In this document: positions 5,649-9,217 of the stretch, piece by piece
How the letters are laid out: the number at the start of each line of letters is the position of its first letter
How positions within the stretch are numbered: position 1 is the first letter of the stretch
Assembly: GCA_947377705.1 (NCBI GenBank)
Contig: CANCGU010000097.1
Location: 1-9,217 of the forward strand
DNA from: Comamonadaceae bacterium
Lineage (GTDB): Bacteria; Pseudomonadota; Gammaproteobacteria; Burkholderiales; Burkholderiaceae
Direction: 5' to 3'
Length of the DNA stretch: 9,217 nucleotides
Position numbers and translations under genes: made by a program
The notes under the pieces: generated by a model
What the model saw: only the letters and a program-made list of their open reading frames with translations
The model's database searches: none
What the model was told of the DNA's origin: nothing

Positions 5649-5931
5649 TGGTGGGCCCACCAGGACTTGAACCTGGGACCAAAGGATTCCGGTTTGTGCA
5701 GTTTTCACTACTCCCTGGACTTTGCCTTCACCATAGCTTGCGCCGTAGGTGGGTGCCGTCAAGTCTCTACACCTTCAAGGTGATTGCTCACCAAGCTTGG
5801 CTCGGCGTTGGCATATGCATTGCTGCACTTAGCTTTCTCCGACTTTGACACCATCCCTTACACAGTTTCCACGCGTAAGGCACATTTGAAAAATATGAGT
5901 CCTCTGCTCTAACCAACTGAGCTATAGGCCC
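5649..5931 (-). tRNA. tRNA-Ile(CAU) gene interrupted by a group I intron
   Basis: Exon 1 (5931-5895, 37 nt) and exon 2 (5688-5649, 40 nt) join to a full cloverleaf. The acceptor GGGCCTA pairs with TGGGCCC; there is a standard D arm, anticodon stem GAGGA/TCCTT, loop CTCATAA, T arm CCAGG-TTCAAGT-CCTGG, A73 and encoded CCA. With anticodon CAU this fits the minor isoleucine tRNA, whose C34 is changed to lysidine by TilS to read AUA. The GACTCATAATCC anticodon arm and the homology of the intron to that of Azoarcus tRNA-Ile(CAU) favour Ile over elongator Met. It is a complete unit with promoter-like sequence (5941-5969), short leader and terminator (5611-5640). It lies inside the island, not at its end, and its exons show no damage, so it is probably functional. 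Confidence 0.92.
5689..5894 (-). ncRNA. Group I self-splicing intron (IC3-like, Azoarcus type) in tRNA-Ile(CAU)
   Basis: The 206-nt insertion sits directly after the anticodon CAU. P1 is clear: exon CAU pairs with the internal guide GUG (5883-5881), giving the conserved U-G wobble at the 5' splice site, and three or four A-U pairs extend the stem. P2 (from 5880) is capped by GAAA. P7 strands GACUU (5765-5761) and AAGUC (5722-5718) pair. P9 is an AGUAGU-type stem with a GAAA loop (5712-5698), and other helices carry GCAA loops. The intron ends in G (omega-G) at 5689. Compared with the Azoarcus intron as I remember it (205 nt), core blocks such as GGGAUGGUGUCAAA and GUCCAGGGAGU are shared, and P7 shows a compensatory pair change. 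No reading frame for a homing enzyme is inside. Self-splicing is expected. Confidence 0.93.
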
Positions 5932-5940
5932 GAAAAACTG

Positions 5941-5969
5941 ATTGTACTTTGCACCTTTTAGACCCCCAA
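5941..5969 (-). promoter_or_regulatory. Probable promoter of the intron-containing tRNA-Ile
   Basis: On the minus strand, TTGGGG (5969-5964) and TACAAT (5946-5941) are spaced by 17 bp, with the -10 box 9 nt before the mature 5' end. The -10 matches the sigma-70 consensus at five of six positions; the -35 matches only TTG. Position and spacing fit a short-leader tRNA promoter. Confidence 0.6.
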
Positions 5970-5993
5970 AACGCTGCTTAAATTTTCAACAGA

Positions 5994-6014
5994 GTGTGGA
6001 AGCGGTGTGGAAGC
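5994..6014. repeat. Two GTGTGGAAGC direct repeats, possible integrase arm-type sites
   Basis: GTGTGGAAGC occurs at 5994-6003 and 6005-6014, exactly 11 bp apart and about 80-95 bp from the broken tRNA end. The layout is the same as that of the TTGCCTACAG pair near the tRNA-His fragment, but the sequence differs. This fits arm-type sites of the integrase that used the tRNA-Ile target. Confidence 0.5.
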
Positions 6015-6064
6015 AAATTTTGACAATTTAGGAGCTGTAACCTGTTGATTTTATTGAGGATTTA

Positions 6065-6084
6065 TTTAGAACCTAAGTTCTAAA
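6065..6084. repeat. 8-bp inverted repeat next to the tRNA break
   Basis: TTTAGAAC (6065-6072) and GTTCTAAA (6077-6084) form a perfect palindrome with a 4-base centre, ending 5 bp from the point where tRNA identity stops. It is AT-rich with no T tract, so it is unlikely to be a strong terminator. It may be a binding site of the integrase or of an excision factor. Confidence 0.45.
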
Positions 6085-6089
6085 ATTGT

Positions 6090-6128
6090 TTATGAGTCCT
6101 CTGCTCTAACCAACTGAGCTAACGTCCC
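6090..6128 (-). pseudogene. tRNA(CAU) 5' fragment, probably tRNA-Ile, cut in the anticodon loop
   Basis: On the minus strand the sequence reads a 5' acceptor strand GGGACGT, a normal D arm, 5' anticodon stem GAGGA and the loop up to CTCATAA; then unrelated AT-rich DNA follows. The 3' half (which should end in ACGTCCC, A73, CCA) is not found anywhere in the window. D and anticodon arms are identical to those of the intron-containing tRNA-Ile, so it is most likely the resident Ile(CAU) gene; elongator Met cannot be fully excluded. A TACAAT box 14 nt upstream suggests that it was a transcribed gene. It cannot yield a working tRNA in this arrangement. Confidence 0.85.
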
Positions 6129-6342
6129 AACCGAAGAAGAGGATTGTAGAGGCTAGCAAACGATCATCACGCGCATGAAATTTCTCTCCGTGCGCTTGGA
6201 CTTGCAGCGGCTGTTGTGACATTACCGGCTGGTTTATTCTGGATTTTTTTGCGCAGTTTGGCCTCGTTCGCTTTACAAGAATTGCAGCACTCATAACCTG
6301 CGACGACTTATTTAGCATCCGTCGACCAAAAGTTTGAGGCGC
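6129..6342 (-). other. Intergenic region between hrcA and the broken tRNA
   Basis: This 214-base stretch contains the upstream region of the broken tRNA. On the minus strand TACAAT (6148-6143) stands 14 nt before the tRNA 5' end and is its likely -10 box; no good -35 is seen at 17 bp. A weak hairpin (CGACG/CGTCG, about 6301-6324) may mark the end of hrcA transcription. The 70-residue frame crossing here has no family features and runs into the tRNA. No hemH, which often follows hrcA in related bacteria, is present. Confidence 0.45.
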
Positions 6343-7344
6343 TTATTTGTGACTCAGGGCATTGCTCACCAGCTTAGAGGTGATGTCCACAATTTGAATC
6401 ATCCGGTCATAGGCCATGCGTGTAGGGCCAATCACGCCCAGTGTGCCGACCACATGGCCATCCACCTCGTAAGGCGCACTGACCACCGACAGCTCCTCCA
6501 TCGGAACGATCTGGCTCTCACCGCCAATGTAAATACGCACACCTTCTGCTTGCGCGGAAATATCCAGCAACCGCACCAGCTGCGCCTTTTGTTCAAATAA
6601 ATCAAAGGCTCGCCGCAGATTGCCCATATCGCTGGAGAAATCGCTGACGGAGAGTAAATTTCGCTCTCCGCTAATCACCACGTCGTCTTGTGCTTGGGTC
6701 AAAGCCTCGGTACTCACTTGCACCGCCGCTTGCATCAAAGTCGCAATTTCGCCGCGCAGAGACTCGACCTCCGCAAGCAGCTTCTCGCGCACCTGCTCAA
6801 TGGCCATCCCCGCGAAATGATGGTTCAAGTAATTAGAAGCCTCAACCAATTGGGACGCCGTGTATTCGGTCTCTGTAAAAAGCACGCGGTTTTGTACATC
6901 CCCCTCGGGCGACACGATGATGACCAACAAACGCCGATCAGACAGGCGCAAAAACTCAATGTGGCGAAAGACTGAGCTGCGCTTGGGGGCAATCACCACA
7001 CCCACAAAGTGCGACAGGTCTGACAGCAAATGCGCCGCATTGGCAATCACTTTTTGGGGCTGGTCTGGGGCTAAGGTCGGCGTTTGCATGTTGCCGCGAT
7101 CAGCCGTCAACATGGTATCCACAAACAAACGGTACCCACGCGCCGTGGGAATGCGACCTGCAGAGGTATGCGGACTAGCAATAAGCCCCAAACCTTCCAA
7201 GTCGGACATCACATTGCGTATCGTCGCGGGTGACAGTTCAATGCCTGTGGCACGCGACAGCGTGCGCGAACCGACGGGTTGCCCGTCAGCAATGTAGCGC
7301 TCTACCAGCGCTTTGAGTAACAACTTGGCGCGATCGTCTAGCAT
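6343..7344 (-). CDS. hrcA: Heat-inducible transcription repressor HrcA
   Basis: HrcA represses groESL and often dnaK-operon genes by binding the CIRCE operator; GroEL modulates its activity. The 333-residue product is full length. The N-terminal winged helix (about 1-75) has [19 protein letters not shown] and the wing [20 protein letters not shown]. The GAF-like C-terminal domain ends with [21 protein letters not shown]. The ATG at 7344 is chosen over the one at 7350, because CAGGA stands 5 nt before 7344 but overlaps the earlier codon; both give the same protein except two residues. It is divergent from nadK with only 39 bases between the chosen starts. No full CIRCE element is seen in that gap, so autoregulation is not apparent here. 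Confidence 0.97.
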   Translation of the reverse strand: MLDDRAKLLLKALVERYIADGQPVGSRTLSRATGIELSPATIRNVMSDLEGLGLIASPHTSAGRIPTARGYRLFVDTMLTADRGNMQTPTLAPDQPQKVIANAAHLLSDLSHFVGVVIAPKRSSVFRHIEFLRLSDRRLLVIIVSPEGDVQNRVLFTETEYTASQLVEASNYLNHHFAGMAIEQVREKLLAEVESLRGEIATLMQAAVQVSTEALTQAQDDVVISGERNLLSVSDFSSDMGNLRRAFDLFEQKAQLVRLLDISAQAEGVRIYIGGESQIVPMEELSVVSAPYEVDGHVVGTLGVIGPTRMAYDRMIQIVDITSKLVSNALSHK

Positions 7345-7383
7345 GGTCATCCTGTTGTCGAATTTTAGTGATGTAATTTGCTT

Positions 7384-8280
7384 ATGAAATCAAAGTTTCG
7401 TCAGATTGCTTTGCTTGGGAAATACCACTTGAACTCAGGTTCAAGCGCTAACCCATCGTCTCGCAAAACCCTCGAGAGCATTGCTCAGTTTTTGCACACA
7501 CTGGGCTGCGAAGTCATCCTAGAGCATGACACAGCCGCCGGCTCTGGCCTGAGTGGCTACACCGTCATGACCATCGAAGAGATTGGTGCCTCCTGCGACT
7601 TGGCCATTGTGCTGGGCGGCGATGGCACCATGTTGGGCTATGCCCGCCAACTGGCACCACACGATGTACCGCTGATTGGCATCAACCAAGGCCGCTTGGG
7701 CTTCATCACCGACATCCCTCTGAACGAAGTCCAAAACACACTCACCGCCATGCTGGGCGGTGCCTACGAAGCCGACCGACGCGCTTTGATGCGCGCCAAA
7801 GTTTGGCGCGATGGGCATTGCGTGTTCAACGCATTGGCCTTGAACGACGTGGTGGTCAACCGGGGGGCCACTTCGGGCATGCTGGAAGTGCGCGTGGCGA
7901 TCGATGGCCGTTTTGTGGCCAACCAACGTGCTGATGGTGTGATCATCGCGACACCGACCGGCTCTACCGCTTACTCGCTGTCCGTGGGCGGGCCTTTGTT
8001 GCACCCCTCGTTGCCTGCCTGGGTCATGGCACCGATTGCGCCGCACACGTTGTCGAATCGCCCCATCGTGCTGGCCGACACCGGCGAGGTCACGATTGAT
8101 TTGGTGGCAGGCCGAGACGCCAGTGCCAACTTTGACATGCAATCACTGGCATCGCTGCTGATTGGCGACCGGATCACCGTCAAACGTTCCAACTACCACG
8201 CCACCTTTTTGCACCCACGCGGCTGGAGCTATTACGACACACTGCGTCAAAAACTGCACTGGAATGAGGGTGTGGCATGA
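7384..8280 (+). CDS. nadK: NAD kinase
   Basis: This enzyme phosphorylates NAD+ to NADP+ in the cytoplasm and is the only route to NADP in most bacteria. The 298-residue product shows the family motifs in order: GGDG at 78-81 ([13 protein letters not shown]), [11 protein letters not shown] (100-110), [10 protein letters not shown] (152-161) with the conserved Asn-Asp, and the glycine-rich [25 protein letters not shown] (184-208). The ATG at 7384 is preferred to the TTG at 7378, though no strong Shine-Dalgarno precedes either. It is divergent from hrcA and overlaps recN by four bases (ATGA), a sign of translational coupling. Nothing is unusual about it, and it marks the start of undisturbed chromosome. 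Confidence 0.97.
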   Translation: MKSKFRQIALLGKYHLNSGSSANPSSRKTLESIAQFLHTLGCEVILEHDTAAGSGLSGYTVMTIEEIGASCDLAIVLGGDGTMLGYARQLAPHDVPLIGINQGRLGFITDIPLNEVQNTLTAMLGGAYEADRRALMRAKVWRDGHCVFNALALNDVVVNRGATSGMLEVRVAIDGRFVANQRADGVIIATPTGSTAYSLSVGGPLLHPSLPAWVMAPIAPHTLSNRPIVLADTGEVTIDLVAGRDASANFDMQSLASLLIGDRITVKRSNYHATFLHPRGWSYYDTLRQKLHWNEGVA

Positions 8281-9217
8281 GTTTGCAGCACATCGTTTTG
8301 CGCGATTTTGTGATCGTGCGCGAACTGGACCTCGATTTATCGAGTGGCTTTTCCGCGCTCACCGGCGAAACCGGTGCTGGCAAATCGATACTGATTGACG
8401 CCTTGCAATTGGTGCTGGGCGCACGCGCAGAAAGCTCGGTGGTGCGTGAAGGCGCGGCACGGGCAGAAATCAGCGTCGAATTCGACACCACACCTGAAAT
8501 TTTGCAATGGCTGGACGCGGAAGGTTTTCCCAACCTTGCCACCGATGATCAACTGCTGCTCAGACGCACGATTGACGCCCAAGGTAAAAGCCGTGCGTGG
8601 ATCAACGGCAGCCTCGCCACCGCGACCCAACTGCGTGCGTTGGGAGATCGGGTGCTCGATATCCACGGTCAACATGCTTGGCAAAGCTTAACTCGCCCCG
8701 ATGCCGTGCGCGGGTTGCTCGACGCTTATGCAGGCGTCACGCTGCAAAGCCTGACTCAGGCATGGGCTCACTGGCGCCAAGCGATGCAAACCCTGCAGGA
8801 TGCACGCAACGCGCAAACCACGCTGCAAGAAGAGCGCGAGCGATTGCTGTGGCAAATCACGGAAGTTGACAAACTCAGTCCTGCCTTGGACGAGTGGGAC
8901 GAACTCAACAGCCAACACACACGTCTGTCCAATGCGCAAGCGTTGATGGACGCGGCACAAAACGCCATCGACGCGTTAGAAGACGACGACCGGGGCGCGC
9001 TACGCCTCTTGTCAAAAGCGCAAGACGTCTTGCAAAGCCAAACGGATGTAGAGCCCGAATTTAGCTCCCTGGTGGATGTGATGGCCTCTAGCCTCGCGCA
9101 AGCGGCGGATGTGGCGCACTCGCTCAATACTTATTTGGGACGCACCGAGCTAGACCCTGCACGCCTACAAACGCTGGACGATCGCATGTCGCTCTGGATG
9201 TCTTTGGCGCGCCGCTT
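8277..9217 (+). CDS. recN: DNA repair protein RecN (5' part, runs off the window)
   Basis: RecN is an SMC-like ATPase that acts early in recombinational repair of double-strand breaks. The frame opens at the ATGA overlap with nadK and stays open to the window end, giving 313 of about 550 residues. Seen are the N-terminal [21 protein letters not shown], Walker A GETGAGKS (30-37) and the segment [19 protein letters not shown] (about 98-116). [15 protein letters not shown] (about 124-138) is the RecN-typical DIHGQH Q-loop, and a long Gln/Glu-rich coiled-coil arm follows from about 160. The distal half with signature motif and Walker B lies outside. Confidence 0.96.
   Translation, partial: MSLQHIVLRDFVIVRELDLDLSSGFSALTGETGAGKSILIDALQLVLGARAESSVVREGAARAEISVEFDTTPEILQWLDAEGFPNLATDDQLLLRRTIDAQGKSRAWINGSLATATQLRALGDRVLDIHGQHAWQSLTRPDAVRGLLDAYAGVTLQSLTQAWAHWRQAMQTLQDARNAQTTLQEERERLLWQITEVDKLSPALDEWDELNSQHTRLSNAQALMDAAQNAIDALEDDDRGALRLLSKAQDVLQSQTDVEPEFSSLVDVMASSLAQAADVAHSLNTYLGRTELDPARLQTLDDRMSLWMSLARR

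Larger units (their letters stand above)
936..6089. mobile_element. Integrative island bounded by two different tRNA halves
   Basis: The segment runs from the break in a tRNA-His 3' fragment (left) to the break in a CAU tRNA 5' fragment (right). It carries a tyrosine integrase, four other protein genes and an intron-containing tRNA-Ile, and its G+C is visibly lower than that of the hrcA-nadK-recN block. No replication, structural or transfer genes are seen, so it is either a very small integrative element or satellite, or a composite remnant. Because the two ends match different tRNAs, the limits mark where tRNA identity stops. They are not proven ends of one excisable unit. Confidence 0.6.
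5894..6121. repeat. 31-bp direct repeat made by two CAU tRNA 5' halves
   Basis: Positions 5894-5924 and 6091-6121 are identical over 31 bp, 197 bp apart. They cover the D arm, the 5' anticodon stem and the anticodon of two tRNA genes on the minus strand. Identity stops at the acceptor stems (GGGCCTA against GGGACGT) and right after the anticodon. Homologous or integrase-mediated exchange between them would swap acceptor stems and give a mispaired tRNA, so the repeat is not a simple duplication of one gene. Confidence 0.9.

Noticed and set aside
5568..5762. 64-residue minus-strand frame over the tRNA 3' exon and terminator
   Set aside because: It lies inside the tRNA, intron and terminator and has no protein family features.
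5600..5848. 82-residue plus-strand frame with LVGPPGLEPGTKGF
   Set aside because: It is the antisense translation of the tRNA-Ile 3' exon and intron. This peptide is a well-known false protein from tRNA genes.
6282..6300. CIRCE operator for HrcA near GCAGCACTC
   Set aside because: Only one half-site-like sequence is present, without the second inverted half at the required 9-bp spacing, and it lies downstream of hrcA.
6106..6318. 70-residue minus-strand frame between hrcA and the broken tRNA
   Set aside because: It overlaps the tRNA promoter and 5' fragment, and no domain or ribosome binding site is seen.
7519..8142. 207-residue minus-strand frame opposite nadK
   Set aside because: It is a shadow of nadK, whose motifs are all on the plus strand. 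High G+C produces long antisense frames here.

Overview
The right third of the window is an ordinary chromosomal block of a betaproteobacterium, most likely Burkholderiales/Comamonadaceae: hrcA on the minus strand, divergent from nadK, which overlaps recN (cut by the window end) by ATGA. Protein sequences, gene order and base composition fit that group. This is judged by eye, with no database search.

The left two thirds are accessory DNA with visibly lower G+C and AT-rich intergenic stretches. From the left: an XRE-type HTH regulator (26-313); about 500 bases with no supported gene; a cluster of short repeats (801-829); a terminator and the 3' part of a tRNA-His gene (887-935, minus strand) broken at the anticodon stem-loop. 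Then comes a compact island of about 5.1 kb: a leader with a terminator, a four-cysteine zinc-ribbon-like protein, a GIY-YIG-like protein, a tyrosine integrase on the opposite strand, a 434-residue HTH/coiled-coil protein, and a divergent 220-residue protein with an ADP-ribosyltransferase-like N-terminus.

The most interesting part is 5611-6148. A complete tRNA-Ile(CAU) gene, with its own promoter-like sequence and terminator, is interrupted directly after the anticodon by a 206-nt group I intron of the type known from Azoarcus tRNA-Ile(CAU). About 160 bp upstream of it lies a second CAU tRNA 5' half (6090-6128). That half shares 31 identical bases with the first gene but has a different acceptor stem, and it is cut off in the anticodon loop where island DNA begins. 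The simplest reading is that an element integrated into the anticodon loop of the resident tRNA-Ile(CAU) gene and destroyed it, while bringing a whole substitute. The intron in the substitute splits the same loop and may protect it from further integration.

The island's two ends are bounded by halves of different tRNAs (His 3' half on the left, Ile 5' half on the right). A single clean integration does not explain this. Tandem or nested elements, or recombination between two tRNA loci, are more likely.
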